Positions 1 through 8,351 are shown, counted from the first letter of the stretch. The stretch: 64,000 bases of DNA from Flavobacterium fluvii (GCF_900129545.1 NZ_FQWB01000004.1:62001-126000), one strand, 5' to 3'. Notes: generated from the sequence alone by a model not told the origin. A program made the numbers and translations.

Positions 1-1809
1 TTGGACGGAAAAGACACTTTTGGGCTGATGCCCACAGGTGGCGGAAAATCAATTTGTTTTCAAGTTCCCGCTTTAATGAAAGACGGAATCTGTCTGGTTA
101 TTTCACCTTTGGTCGCCTTGATGAAAGATCAAGTACACCGCTTGCAACAACTCAACATCAAGGCCATTGCCTTGACTGGCGGAATCCAATCGGACGAAAT
201 GATCACGCTTTTGGACAATTGCGAATTTGGCAATTACAAATTCCTGTACTTGTCGCCGGAACGTTTGCAATCGGACTGGATTTTGGAACGGATAAAAACC
301 CTGCCCATCAATTTAATTGCCATCGACGAAGCGCATTGCGTATCGCAATGGGGTCACGATTTTCGCCCCGCTTACCTGAAAATTGCCAAACTAAAAACCC
401 ATTTCCCGAAAGTTCCCTTTCTGGCTCTTACCGCCTCGGCAACCAAGAAAGTAATGGACGATGTAATTCTTCAATTGGGATTGGAGAAACCTGCCATTTT
501 CCAGAAATCATTTGCCCGAAAAAATATTGCCTACATGGTTTTTGAAGTCGAAGACAAGCTGCATCGAATGGAACAAATCTTGAAGAAAAATCCGCAACCT
601 TCCATCATATATGTCCGAAACAGGAAATCGTGTTCGGATACCGCTTCGCAATTGCAGTCTTTAGGATTCAAGACTACTTTTTACCACGGCGGATTATCCG
701 TAAAAGAGAAAGAAAAAAATATGGGTCTTTGGATGAAAGAAGAGGTTCAGATCATGGTTGCCACCAATGCCTTCGGTATGGGAATTGACAAATCCAATGT
801 AAAAACGGTCATACACATCCATCTTCCCGAAAGTATGGAAAGTTATTATCAAGAAGCAGGTCGTGCTGGTCGAAATGAAGAGAAGGCATTTGCCGTCATC
901 CTCACCAGTCCATCCGACAAGACTCAAGCCCAAAGCCAATTCATTAATGTGCTGCCCGACAAAAAAATCCTGACCCAGATTTACATCAAACTATGCACGT
1001 ATTTCCGAATTGCTTACGGCGAAGGAATTGACGAACAATTTTCGTTCAACCTGAACCACTTTTGTCAAAGATATGGTTTCCCCACCTTGAAAACTTTCAA
1101 CGCCATCCAGTTTTTGGACCGTCAAGGCATTTTGACTTTATCACAGGAATATTCAGAGAAAATCACGATGCAATTCGTCATTGAGTCCAAAGAGGTGATT
1201 CGCTACATGAGTTTGAATCCAAATGAAGAACCCGTTATTTTATCGCTTCTTCGCACCTATCCCGGAATTTACGAATCGCAAACTGCCATTAATCTGTCTT
1301 TAATTGCTAAAAAATCAAATTGCGAAGAACCCCTGATTCATTCGATTTTAGAAAAATTGAAAGAGCGGGACATCATCGATTATCATAAAAAGAACAATGA
1401 TGCGACGATTATTTTCAATGAAATTCGTGAAGACGAAAGAACCATCAACCGGGTTTCGAAATATCTTGAAAACCAGAACAAGCAGAAAGTCGCCCAATTC
1501 GAATCGGTTATACATTATATCAATGAGAAAAAAGTGTGCAAAAGCAAGTTGATTCTGGATTATTTTGGAGAAAAAGCCGAAACAGATTGCGGAATTTGCT
1601 CCTATTGCATTTCGAAAAAAAAGAAACCTATCGACACTTCCATGATTTCGGAAAAAATTATTGGATTATTAAAAATACAAGAATTGAATTCGAGAGAAAT
1701 TCAAAAACTGACCAAATACTCCGAAGACGATGTTATCTTTGCCTTGCAAAATTTATTGGAAAACAATAAAATTTCCGTAAAACCAAACAATAAATATTCA
1801 CTTAAATAA
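1..1809 (+). CDS. recQ: RecQ-family ATP-dependent DNA helicase, 5' end cut by window edge
   Basis: Superfamily 2 3'-5' DNA helicase of the RecQ family, acting in recombinational repair in the cytoplasm. Walker A (TGGGKS) is at visible residues 12-17 and the DEAH box (DEAHCVSQWG) begins at 109. The second RecA-like domain includes the ATNAFGMGIDK and AGRAGR motifs. A zinc-binding RQC region has Cys 513, 530, 533 and 536. No HRDC domain follows; the protein ends shortly after the winged-helix region at 602 visible residues. The reading frame is open at base 1, and the family normally has about 25-30 more N-terminal residues (Q motif), so the first codon (TTG) is probably an internal Leu and the gene is truncated by the window. 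fmt follows after 28 bp in the same direction. Confidence 0.93.
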   Translation: MDGKDTFGLMPTGGGKSICFQVPALMKDGICLVISPLVALMKDQVHRLQQLNIKAIALTGGIQSDEMITLLDNCEFGNYKFLYLSPERLQSDWILERIKTLPINLIAIDEAHCVSQWGHDFRPAYLKIAKLKTHFPKVPFLALTASATKKVMDDVILQLGLEKPAIFQKSFARKNIAYMVFEVEDKLHRMEQILKKNPQPSIIYVRNRKSCSDTASQLQSLGFKTTFYHGGLSVKEKEKNMGLWMKEEVQIMVATNAFGMGIDKSNVKTVIHIHLPESMESYYQEAGRAGRNEEKAFAVILTSPSDKTQAQSQFINVLPDKKILTQIYIKLCTYFRIAYGEGIDEQFSFNLNHFCQRYGFPTLKTFNAIQFLDRQGILTLSQEYSEKITMQFVIESKEVIRYMSLNPNEEPVILSLLRTYPGIYESQTAINLSLIAKKSNCEEPLIHSILEKLKERDIIDYHKKNNDATIIFNEIREDERTINRVSKYLENQNKQKVAQFESVIHYINEKKVCKSKLILDYFGEKAETDCGICSYCISKKKKPIDTSMISEKIIGLLKIQELNSREIQKLTKYSEDDVIFALQNLLENNKISVKPNNKYSLK

Positions 1810-1837
1810 CGAGATAACTTAGTATCTCGCAATTACA

Positions 1838-2785
1838 ATGGAAAAATCAAGAATCATATTTATGGGGACTCCCGAATTTGCCGTTGGGATTCTGGACACC
1901 ATAATCAAGAACAATTATAATGTTGTGGGCGTTATCACGGCAGCAGACAAACCGGCCGGTCGTGGTCAAAAAATAAAATATTCGGCGGTAAAAGAATATG
2001 CATTGGCCAATAATCTGACTTTGTTGCAACCCACCAATTTAAAAGATGAAGGTTTTTTAGCCGAATTAAAAGCCTTGAATGCCAATCTGCAAATCGTGGT
2101 TGCCTTCAGGATGTTGCCCGAAGTGGTTTGGAGAATGCCAAAATTGGGAACATTCAATCTTCACGCCTCTTTGTTACCCAATTATCGCGGAGCTGCTCCC
2201 ATCAATTGGGCTATTATAAACGGCGACACCAAAACCGGAGTGACCACCTTTTTCATCGATGACAAAATAGATACCGGTGCAATGATTCTAAGTTCGGAAA
2301 CAGCCATCGCGCCAGAGGAGAATGCAGGGCAATTGCACGACCGATTAATGCAACTGGGAAGCAGAACCGTTTTGGAGACTTTGGCATTGATTGAAAAGGG
2401 AAATGTTGCAACAACCATCCAGAAAGAGCATCCAGAAATTAAAACGGCCTACAAGTTAAATAAAGAAAATTGCAAAATAGATTGGACAAAACCAGCCGTT
2501 GAAATCTACAATTTAATTCGGGGATTGAGTCCATATCCATCGGCTTGGTGTTTTATCAGCGACAAAAACGAAGAATGGAACGTAAAAATTCATGAAGCCA
2601 AAATGACATTGGAACAGCATAATTACAGCACCGGAAGTCTGGTTTGCAGCAAAAAAGAAATGAAAATTGCCGTTAAAGATGGCTTTATTCAGGTGTCCAG
2701 CATCCAATTTCCGGGAAAAAAGAAGATGAGTACCCCCGAATTGTTGAATGGAATCGTATTTTCAGAGCACGCAAAGGCCTATTAA
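1838..2785 (+). CDS. fmt: Methionyl-tRNA formyltransferase
   Basis: Transfers the formyl group of 10-formyl-THF to Met-tRNAfMet for translation initiation in the cytoplasm. The 315-residue length is normal for Fmt. The N-terminal formyltransferase domain starts with RIIFMGTPEFAV. The folate-site signature SLLPNYRG is at residues 111-118, preceded by the catalytic Asn/His region (FNLHA). The C-terminal OB-like tRNA-binding domain begins around residue 205. The start is the ATG 28 bp after the recQ stop; the two may be co-transcribed. Nothing odd is seen. Confidence 0.95.
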   Translation: MEKSRIIFMGTPEFAVGILDTIIKNNYNVVGVITAADKPAGRGQKIKYSAVKEYALANNLTLLQPTNLKDEGFLAELKALNANLQIVVAFRMLPEVVWRMPKLGTFNLHASLLPNYRGAAPINWAIINGDTKTGVTTFFIDDKIDTGAMILSSETAIAPEENAGQLHDRLMQLGSRTVLETLALIEKGNVATTIQKEHPEIKTAYKLNKENCKIDWTKPAVEIYNLIRGLSPYPSAWCFISDKNEEWNVKIHEAKMTLEQHNYSTGSLVCSKKEMKIAVKDGFIQVSSIQFPGKKKMSTPELLNGIVFSEHAKAY

Positions 2786-2890
2786 CCTCAATAAAACGGT
2801 TGTTTATCGATGATTTTTAAGGAATATTCGCAGGTTTATGAACAAAAAAAACAAGTTATCAACAAAACACGCTAAAATTAAACAAAACCC

Positions 2891-2920
2891 TTGTAAGGGA
2901 ATGAAATCCTACTAAATTTG
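2891..2920 (+). promoter_or_regulatory. Promoter of the HU gene (perfect Bacteroidota consensus)
   Basis: TTG at 2891-2893, exactly 19 bp, then TAAATTTG at 2913-2920. This matches TTG-N19-TAnnTTTG, the consensus of the Bacteroidota primary sigma factor. The HU start lies about 48 bp downstream. Confidence 0.75.
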
Positions 2921-2967
2921 TTATTATTAACAAAGTTTTTTTAACCAACATTTAATAACTAGACATT

Positions 2968-3240
2968 ATGAACAAATCAGAATTAATCGACGCTATCGCT
3001 GCTGACGCAGGAATTACAAAAGCTGCTGCAAAATTAGCTTTAGAATCATTTTTAGGAAACGTAGGTAGTACTTTGAAAAAAGGCGGAAGAGTATCTTTAG
3101 TAGGTTTCGGATCTTGGTCAGTTTCTGCAAGAGCTGCAAGAGATGGTAGAAATCCTCAAACAGGAAAAACAATAAAAATCGCTGCTAAAAACGTAGTGAA
3201 ATTTAAAGCTGGAGCTGAATTAGAAGGAGCTGTAAACTAA
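2968..3240 (+). CDS. HU-family DNA-binding protein
   Basis: Small basic nucleoid protein of 90 residues, the standard HU/IHF length, which binds and bends DNA as a dimer. The helical body starts MNKSELIDAIAADAGITKAAA. The beta-arm carries the RNPQTGKTIKI signature at about residues 61-71, including the Pro that intercalates in DNA. The gene is monocistronic: its own consensus promoter lies upstream and a strong terminator directly downstream. The high-expression signals agree with a major nucleoid protein. The sequence does not decide between HU and IHF-like roles. Confidence 0.95.
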   Translation: MNKSELIDAIAADAGITKAAAKLALESFLGNVGSTLKKGGRVSLVGFGSWSVSARAARDGRNPQTGKTIKIAAKNVVKFKAGAELEGAVN

Positions 3241-3264
3241 TTTAAGTTTCCCTTAAATATAATA

Positions 3265-3290
3265 AAAACCTTCCATTGGAAGGTTTTTTT
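3265..3290 (+). terminator. Intrinsic terminator after HU
   Basis: Perfect 10-bp stem AAAACCTTCC (3265-3274) / GGAAGGTTTT (3278-3287) with a 3-nt loop, ending in a T run to 3290. Confidence 0.85.
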
Positions 3291-3358
3291 ATGCCGTCTG
3301 TCGATTATATTTGGATTATTTTTATCTTTATACTTAAATTTAAGTAAAATTAGAACCC

Positions 3359-3919
3359 ATGATTTCAGCAAATTTAAAAAAAGGAAATCTCCTAATTGCA
3401 GAGCCTTCATTAATTGGAGATTTATCATTTAATAGGTCGGTTATTTTATTAGCGGATCATAATGAGAGCGGCTCCGTGGGTTTTATTATCAACAAACCCT
3501 TGAAATATACGATTCATGACTTGATTCCTGAAATCAAAGCTACATTCAAAATCTACAATGGCGGCCCTGTAGAACAGGACAACCTGTATTTTATTCACAA
3601 TATACCAGACTTGATTCCCAACAGTGTAGAGATTTCCAACGGAATTTATTGGGGTGGCGAATACGAATCCACAAAAGAACTCATCAACAGCGGTAAAATA
3701 AACAAAGACAACATCAGGTTCTTTTTAGGCTATACAGGCTGGGATGAAGACCAACTAGAAACCGAGATGGAAGGAAGTTCATGGATTATTGTCAAAAACA
3801 ATTATGAGAATAAAATAATTGGAAAATCACCTTCTCAATTTTGGAAAAAACAAATTATGGAATTGGGTGGCGATTATTTAATTTGGTCGAACGCACCTGA
3901 AAATCCATACCTGAATTAA
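3359..3919 (+). CDS. YqgE/AlgH family protein (UPF0301)
   Basis: Member of the conserved YqgE/AlgH family (UPF0301), 186 residues, the usual size. The family start is visible in GNLLIAEPSLIGDLSFNRSV, followed by GSVGFIINKPL and the YNGGPVEQDNLYFIH segment. A central FLGYTGWDEDQLETE motif is also typical. The biochemical role is not established; AlgH was named from effects on alginate regulation in Pseudomonas, which does not transfer here. The last 4 bp overlap the 3' end of the convergent aminotransferase gene. Cytoplasmic, no signal peptide. Confidence 0.9.
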   Translation: MISANLKKGNLLIAEPSLIGDLSFNRSVILLADHNESGSVGFIINKPLKYTIHDLIPEIKATFKIYNGGPVEQDNLYFIHNIPDLIPNSVEISNGIYWGGEYESTKELINSGKINKDNIRFFLGYTGWDEDQLETEMEGSSWIIVKNNYENKIIGKSPSQFWKKQIMELGGDYLIWSNAPENPYLN

Positions 3920-4755
3920 CTACCAATTGCCGCATCATTTAATTTTTGCAACAATAGTCGAGAAAAATTGGTTGCAAACTCTTTTTTACGATACTTGGTA
4001 ACAGGTTGTATCCCCTTAATCACGTTTGTAATAAACAATTCATCCGATTTTTGAAGATCAAAAGGAGAGATTACCCCTTCGACAACCTCCAAGTTTTCCA
4101 TTTTCCGAGCCAAAGCCAAAATTTGCTTTCTCATCACACCATTCAAACATCCCTCAGAAACTGGCGGCGTGGTCAGTGTATTTCCTTTCAGCACAAAAAT
4201 ATTCCCCTGCAATGCTTCAATAACATTTTTACCGTCATTCAACAACAAACAATTGTCAAAACCATTTTCATCGGCATAAATACTTGCCGTTATGTTTATT
4301 ATTTTATTTGTGGTTTTTATGGAGGAAAGCAAATGTCTTGTTACGTAAAAATCCGTGTATAAATCCACTACATATTCGCCCTCATTGATAGAATACAAAG
4401 TATTATCCAGGCTTTCCACATTAATCAAAAACGAAACTGTATTCGTTTTCGGCAAATAATACCCCCCGTCATTTCTATAAACGGTAATTCGGGCGCGTGC
4501 AGATGTTGCTGAATTTTTGGCTGTTGCCAATGCCAGAATTTGCTCTTCAAAATATTCCATCGTAAAATTCATCGGGATTTCCATTCGAATGACGCGCATG
4601 GACGACATCAACCTGAAATAATGATCTTCTAAAAAAAGAATTTTGGAATTTACTATTTTGACCGTTTCAAAAACGGCATCGCCGTATAGAAAAGCACGAT
4701 TTTGAGTCAATAAACTGGTGTCGTTAGACACGATGGAACCATTAAAATTAATCAT
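3916..4755 (-). CDS. Class IV PLP-dependent aminotransferase / aminodeoxychorismate lyase-like
   Basis: Fold-type IV PLP enzyme of 279 residues, the family that includes branched-chain and D-amino-acid aminotransferases and 4-amino-4-deoxychorismate lyase (PabC). The start MINFNGSIVSN and the AFLYGDAVFETV segment are family hallmarks. The likely PLP lysine is K147 in SSIKTTNK. A Glu-containing EALQGNIF segment and the TPPVSEGCLNGVMR cofactor-binding segment follow. Flavobacterial genomes have several such paralogs, so I cannot tell PabC from an aminotransferase. A hairpin with a T run ends directly before its ATG, so initiation or readthrough from the upstream START-like gene may be limited. 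Confidence 0.85.
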   Translation of the reverse strand: MINFNGSIVSNDTSLLTQNRAFLYGDAVFETVKIVNSKILFLEDHYFRLMSSMRVIRMEIPMNFTMEYFEEQILALATAKNSATSARARITVYRNDGGYYLPKTNTVSFLINVESLDNTLYSINEGEYVVDLYTDFYVTRHLLSSIKTTNKIINITASIYADENGFDNCLLLNDGKNVIEALQGNIFVLKGNTLTTPPVSEGCLNGVMRKQILALARKMENLEVVEGVISPFDLQKSDELFITNVIKGIQPVTKYRKKEFATNFSRLLLQKLNDAAIGS

Positions 4756-4782
4756 AAAAAAACCCTGAATTTAATTCAGGGC
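4756..4782 (-). terminator. Intrinsic terminator between START-like gene and aminotransferase gene
   Basis: On the minus strand, stem CCCTGAATT/AATTCAGGG (4763-4771 / 4773-4781) is followed by seven T (4756-4762), abutting the ATG of the next gene. It probably ends the START-like transcript. Confidence 0.7.
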
Positions 4783-4809
4783 AAATATAAGTCATAAAAT
4801 ACAATTTTA

Positions 4810-5202
4810 CTAAACAGAACCAATTACATGTTTAAGATCCAAAACTTGGTTCTCCCAAAGCTGTTTTGCTTCACTTAATTCATCTTTTTCGGCAAAATCA
4901 ATTACCATCAAGGACACATCTTTCGTGATTTCGTCCACCAAGATATTCAACTCAAAAAAGTATTCAGTGTCTTTATTATTGTTGTCCACCCATTTGAATC
5001 GTACTTTTTCACCTGATTTCTTGGAACAAAGTCTTGCTTTCTCTTCCGAATCATTCCAAATAAAAGTAAAAAATTCACCTCTCGAATTCACATTGTCTGC
5101 AAACCACTCCGATAAACCTGAAGGAGTTGAAATATATTGATACAACAACTGGGGGGATGAGTTTATGGGAAACTCTATTTCATAACGTATTTTTAAATCC
5201 AT
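4810..5202 (-). CDS. START-like / SRPBCC-fold domain protein
   Basis: 130-residue protein of the START-like (SRPBCC, AHSA1-like) superfamily common in Flavobacteria, recognised from YQYISTPSGLSEWFADNVN and EKVRFKWVD. The fold makes a helix-grip pocket for hydrophobic ligands, but the ligand is unknown. I chose the ATG at 5202 (MDLKIRYEIEFP) because family members begin there. An in-frame ATG 45 bp upstream would add a hydrophobic stretch not seen in the family. It is cytoplasmic, divergent from the tRNA-Met promoter, and followed by a terminator. Confidence 0.85.
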   Translation of the reverse strand: MDLKIRYEIEFPINSSPQLLYQYISTPSGLSEWFADNVNSRGEFFTFIWNDSEEKARLCSKKSGEKVRFKWVDNNNKDTEYFFELNILVDEITKDVSLMVIDFAEKDELSEAKQLWENQVLDLKHVIGSV

Positions 5203-5291
5203 GTGAAACAAATTAATTTTTTGGAAATGTATAGAATATAAAGCCAATAAAAAAGCATTTTTAAAAATATTTTTTTTTCTTTCATATATGC

Positions 5292-5321
5292 TTGTAAGCT
5301 CTAATTTAATTTTTATATTTG
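5292..5321 (+). promoter_or_regulatory. Promoter of tRNA-Met (perfect consensus)
   Basis: TTG at 5292-5294, 19 bp, TATATTTG at 5314-5321. The tRNA begins 36 bp further on. Confidence 0.75.
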
Positions 5322-5356
5322 CACCCGCATTCAGGGATGGTTTCCCAGTTGTATTT

Positions 5357-5430
5357 GGCGAGGTAGCTCAGTCGGTTAGAGCGCAGGATTCATAACCCTG
5401 AGGTCACGGGTTCAACTCCCGTCTTCGCTA
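5357..5430 (+). tRNA. tRNA-Met (anticodon CAT)
   Basis: A 74-nt cloverleaf. The acceptor stem GGCGAGG pairs with CTTCGCT (with G-T wobbles), followed by discriminator A at 5430. T8-A9-GCTC is present, the anticodon loop is TTCATAA with anticodon CAT, and the T-arm is GGGTTCAACTCCC. The anticodon stem closes with an A-C mismatch and lacks the three G-C pairs of initiator tRNA, so this is an elongator Met tRNA (or a CAT-Ile2 tRNA needing lysidine, less likely). CCA is not encoded. Confidence 0.95.
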
Positions 5431-5453
5431 CGAAAGTAACTTTCTTTAAACTA

Positions 5454-5483
5454 GCGGTTTAGTGTACACTAAACCGCTTTTTT
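5454..5483 (+). terminator. Terminator after tRNA-Met
   Basis: Perfect 24-bp inverted repeat (GCGGTTTAGTGT at 5454-5465 with its complement at 5466-5477), followed by a T run. It may also serve the DUF4833 gene converging from the right. Confidence 0.85.
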
Positions 5484-5532
5484 TATGTCTAGTATTTTAT
5501 TACTTTTACAAAGAACACACCAAACGGGACAC

Positions 5533-6111
5533 TTATTTTAATAGCATTCTTTCAGTAATTGTTTTATTTGAGGAAGCATCAATTCCGGTAACTTCGACAT
5601 ACTTCACATTTGGTAACCAAAAAGAACCTCCTTCAATGCGTACAAATATTTTTTCTACCTGTATTTTTTTCTGATTTACATTTACAAAAACATGATATTT
5701 TTGATCTGAATCTATCTTTTTCAAGGTTAAGGGTAACTTTTTATACGATACAAATTGAAGCTCAAAGTCCTCATTATTTAAGGCTTTACTTTCTATTCCG
5801 TATGCAAATTTGCGTTGTACATAACTAAAATCTTTTTTTTCTCCTTTTTCAGCATATCGAATCCAATACGCTTTTATAGGATTGCTTTTGTTTATTTTTC
5901 CATTTTCCTGGTAGTTTATGGCATAAATAGCAGTGTTTACATTCGGGTCTCGCTGAATGTAAAATAACATATTATCTATATTTTTAGGCGTTGGAAAATG
6001 TAATGGAGATGGATTTTTGGATTGTGCCAATAGATTTTCAGAAATTATATTTACTAAGATCGTTATAACGATTAGTGATTTTGTAAAATTTTTAAATATT
6101 AATTTATTCAT
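5533..6111 (-). CDS. DUF4833 domain protein, secreted
   Basis: 192-residue protein with an N-terminal signal peptide (hydrophobic core LIVITILVNIISENLLA). The mature part matches DUF4833: LHFPTPKNIDNMLFYIQRDPNVNTAIYAINY, then IKAYWIRYAEKGEKKDFSYVQRKFAYGI, and a C-terminal VKYVEVTGID segment. Function unknown; it probably sits in the periplasm or on the envelope. It is the last gene of the leftward PhyH / CDP-alcohol phosphotransferase / GtrA cluster, 18 bp after gtrA-like, so it likely serves the same envelope or lipid process. Confidence 0.8.
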   Translation of the reverse strand: MNKLIFKNFTKSLIVITILVNIISENLLAQSKNPSPLHFPTPKNIDNMLFYIQRDPNVNTAIYAINYQENGKINKSNPIKAYWIRYAEKGEKKDFSYVQRKFAYGIESKALNNEDFELQFVSYKKLPLTLKKIDSDQKYHVFVNVNQKKIQVEKIFVRIEGGSFWLPNVKYVEVTGIDASSNKTITERMLLK

Positions 6112-6129
6112 AACTAAATATTTTATAGA

Positions 6130-6561
6130 CTAATTTGATTCGATTACATTCGGTTTTTTGTTTACCCTAAAAACCCAATATTTAATCAGTGGATAATTAA
6201 ATCCATAAGAAACAAAACTATCCGTGATTAATCTTCCGATTCTATAATCGATTTGAAATGATTTTTGCAAAATAAGCGTACCAAATGATTTTAAGGAAAT
6301 GCTTCCCAATACCACCAACGCAAATTTAAAAAGCTGACTATTGATGTGATTGCTGTAACCAGATTGATTTTTAAATACCCAAAATCTATTGATGCTGAAA
6401 TTGATAATTGCGCCAACGGTTCCAGAGATTAGAATAGAAAAGGTGAAATGCAGTTTAAATACTTCGGTCAATAAAATCATTAAACCATAATCGGTAATAC
6501 CGCCCAAAAATGCCGCAACTTGTGCTTGTAGAAAAGTGAAAATGGATTTCTTCTTGAACAT
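6130..6561 (-). CDS. GtrA family membrane protein
   Basis: 143-residue integral membrane protein of the GtrA/DPMS family, with about four transmembrane segments. Its features are the AAFLGGITDYGLMILLTEVF start and the NFSINRFWVFKN motif. GtrA proteins are proposed to flip polyprenyl-phosphate-linked sugars across the inner membrane. Here it lies 1 bp downstream of the CDP-alcohol phosphotransferase, which suggests both act on the same membrane lipid or lipid-linked head group. The substrate cannot be read from sequence. Confidence 0.88.
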   Translation of the reverse strand: MFKKKSIFTFLQAQVAAFLGGITDYGLMILLTEVFKLHFTFSILISGTVGAIINFSINRFWVFKNQSGYSNHINSQLFKFALVVLGSISLKSFGTLILQKSFQIDYRIGRLITDSFVSYGFNYPLIKYWVFRVNKKPNVIESN

Positions 6562-6562
6562 A

Positions 6563-7249
6563 TCATTCCTGGCTTTTATCTTTTAAATCGCCCAACTTTA
6601 AAAGTTTTAAGCTATCTATAATATTGATTATAAATAACACGATAGTGATTAAGCCAGCCAAATAGGTAATTGATCCCTGAAATAAAACTTCTACAATTAA
6701 AATAAAAGCAATAATAAATCGAAGCTCTGTAGGACCAACAAGCCCAGAATCTATACTGTATTCATTTGTAATTTTGTAGCGCAGCTGACTGATAATAATA
6801 GACCAGCCATACAATGCAACAAAAGCAAAGGCTACTATTTGTGTGCCATTTTTAGCATAAATATAGTAGCCAAAGCCTATAAGTACAATACCAATCCAAT
6901 CGGCAATAATATCGAGTGCAAAACCGTACCAACGGCGCGGAATATTTCTATAATAAGCCAATCTTCCGTCTAGAGAATCGCCTAACCAGTTTATAGCCAA
7001 ACCGACAATCCCTAAAAACAAATACCAATTTGTTACATAAGTGCCTAAAACAAAAGCTAAAAAAACGAATCCAGAACCAAGCGCACCAATTAAAGTAAGT
7101 ACGTTTGGCGAAATGAATTTGGGTACCTTTGGAAGCAAAAATACAATCGTTAACTGTTCTGCTTTTTTTAAAATATTAGTCCGTTTACGATCAGAGAATG
7201 TCCTTTGTACAATTGCACTATTATCTGCAGCCTGTGTTTCTGTTCCCAT
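6563..7249 (-). CDS. CDP-alcohol phosphatidyltransferase family membrane enzyme
   Basis: 228-residue polytopic enzyme that transfers a phospho-group from a CDP-activated donor to an alcohol in phospholipid synthesis. The family signature D-x2-DG-x2-AR-x8/9-G-x3-D-x3-D is visible as D91, D94-G95, A98, G109, D113 and D117. The usual Arg after A98 is Tyr (AY instead of AR), while all four metal/catalytic Asp are kept. Several hydrophobic helices follow. The ATG overlaps the stop of a 41-codon upstream ORF (TAATG), so translation is probably coupled. The alcohol acceptor is unknown; inositol- or glycerol-type head groups are possible. Confidence 0.88.
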   Translation of the reverse strand: MGTETQAADNSAIVQRTFSDRKRTNILKKAEQLTIVFLLPKVPKFISPNVLTLIGALGSGFVFLAFVLGTYVTNWYLFLGIVGLAINWLGDSLDGRLAYYRNIPRRWYGFALDIIADWIGIVLIGFGYYIYAKNGTQIVAFAFVALYGWSIIISQLRYKITNEYSIDSGLVGPTELRFIIAFILIVEVLFQGSITYLAGLITIVLFIINIIDSLKLLKLGDLKDKSQE

Positions 7250-7374
7250 TAATAGCCCAATTCTAGTTTTATAATTTTCAACTTTATTTTTCTTCGAATA
7301 CTTTTAAGAAAATCTGTGGTACTTTTTAGTTTACCTGATCTAACCAGATAACTAAATGCGAGCATAATCAGCAT
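7249..7374 (-). CDS. Possible small protein, 41 aa, coupled to CDP-alcohol phosphotransferase
   Basis: Short open frame filling the gap between the PhyH gene and the CDP-alcohol phosphotransferase gene. It starts with ATG 2 bp after the PhyH stop and ends in TAATG, sharing one base with the next start codon. The peptide has a short hydrophobic N-terminus (MLIMLAFSYLV) followed by a Lys/Arg-rich tail (SIRRKIKLKIIKLELGY), as in small membrane-associated proteins. No family is recognised. It could be a real subunit, a translational-coupling device or chance; the exact fit between its neighbours favours translation. Confidence 0.4.
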   Translation of the reverse strand: MLIMLAFSYLVRSGKLKSTTDFLKSIRRKIKLKIIKLELGY

Positions 7375-7376
7375 AA

Positions 7377-8183
7377 TTATTTAACAATTCCGGCAAAACG
7401 TTGATAGAAAACCGTTGGACTGTTCTCATTTTTAGGAGCGTATTTTCCTGCTATAATTGGAATATAAATAACCCTCCTTCTACTTTCTTCGCCACGGATA
7501 GATGATTCTGCAACTCTGTGCCACAATCGCCCATCGTGAATGGTTAAATCTCCAGCTTCTGGATTGATGGAAATTTCCTCTGGATCGGCGTTATGATCTA
7601 AAAAGTATTTTTTACGGAAAAGCATTTGATAAATACTTTGCTTATGAGTACCCGGAATGATTTTAAGACCGCCATTTTCGGGTTTTAAAGTGCTTAAGTG
7701 GATACCCACATTTAGCATCGGATTTAATTTTGCACCATAAAAAATATCTCTCAAACCATCTGTATGCCAGCCCATTTTAGTAAACTTACTTTCTGGTCCA
7801 TTGATATAATGGTTAAAAACCATTCCATCTTTTTCTTCGGTACCTAATCTTGCGCCATCGCCTGCCAATGGTAATAAACCATTAAATCTTGGATCAAGTA
7901 GAAGACCGCTTAAGGCTTGATGATGTTGATTGATAAAAGCAAAACGTTGTACAATAGGAGAGCCATCTAAATCTTTTCCATATTTAATTGGAACACCATT
8001 TATTTTTTGAAGGTCATTTTCAATCCAATTTTGCTGCACTTGTTTGGATGCATCAATGATTGATGAAACAGTTTCCGGATTTATAAATTTTTTGAAATGG
8101 ATGAATCCGTATTGGTTAAAAAAGTCAATTTGCTCATCAGTTAATTGCTCAGTAAGGGTAAAGGTTTTATAAGAAGATATCAT
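7377..8183 (-). CDS. Phytanoyl-CoA dioxygenase (PhyH) family Fe(II)/2-oxoglutarate oxygenase
   Basis: 268-residue non-haem iron oxygenase of the PhyH family. The jelly-roll iron site is seen as H140-x-D142 (GWHTDGL) and a distal His in the GRLWHRV segment (H222), with Arg-rich RRRVIYIP downstream for 2-oxoglutarate. PhyH members hydroxylate lipids, amino acids or small metabolites. Here it is the first enzyme gene of a cluster with a CDP-alcohol phosphotransferase and GtrA, so hydroxylation of a lipid or head group is an inference. No signal peptide. Upstream are a Cys-run short ORF and a perfect promoter. Confidence 0.87.
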   Translation of the reverse strand: MISSYKTFTLTEQLTDEQIDFFNQYGFIHFKKFINPETVSSIIDASKQVQQNWIENDLQKINGVPIKYGKDLDGSPIVQRFAFINQHHQALSGLLLDPRFNGLLPLAGDGARLGTEEKDGMVFNHYINGPESKFTKMGWHTDGLRDIFYGAKLNPMLNVGIHLSTLKPENGGLKIIPGTHKQSIYQMLFRKKYFLDHNADPEEISINPEAGDLTIHDGRLWHRVAESSIRGEESRRRVIYIPIIAGKYAPKNENSPTVFYQRFAGIVK

Positions 8184-8225
8184 AATAATATAGATTTAAT
8201 AAATGAAATAATAGTGTTTGTAATT

Positions 8226-8324
8226 TTATCTAAGTGATTTGCAACAGCAACAACAACGCATTCGCATCTTTGCGTGCATTCGGTTCTCAGGAAAACTAAA
8301 CGTATTTTTTCTTTTATTTGACAT
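8226..8324 (-). CDS. Candidate Cys-rich leader peptide, 32 aa
   Basis: Short ORF in the 5' leader of the PhyH operon. It starts about 20 nt after the predicted transcription start and ends 43 nt before the PhyH ATG. The peptide ends in MRMRCCCCCKSLR: five consecutive Cys codons (TGT TGT TGC TGT TGC) near the stop. A second in-frame ATG at 8279 would give a 17-residue form. Runs of one amino acid near the end of a leader ORF are the hallmark of ribosome-stalling regulation by that amino acid. No strong terminator hairpin is visible between 8226 and 8183, so a classical attenuator is not shown. Confidence 0.55.
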   Translation of the reverse strand: MSNKRKNTFSFPENRMHAKMRMRCCCCCKSLR

Positions 8325-8351
8325 ACTCTATAGGATTAGTAGAATTTAATG

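Noticed and set aside
2855..2863. DnaA-box-like TTATCAACA upstream of HU
   Set aside because: Single imperfect copy, not near dnaA or an AT-rich origin array.
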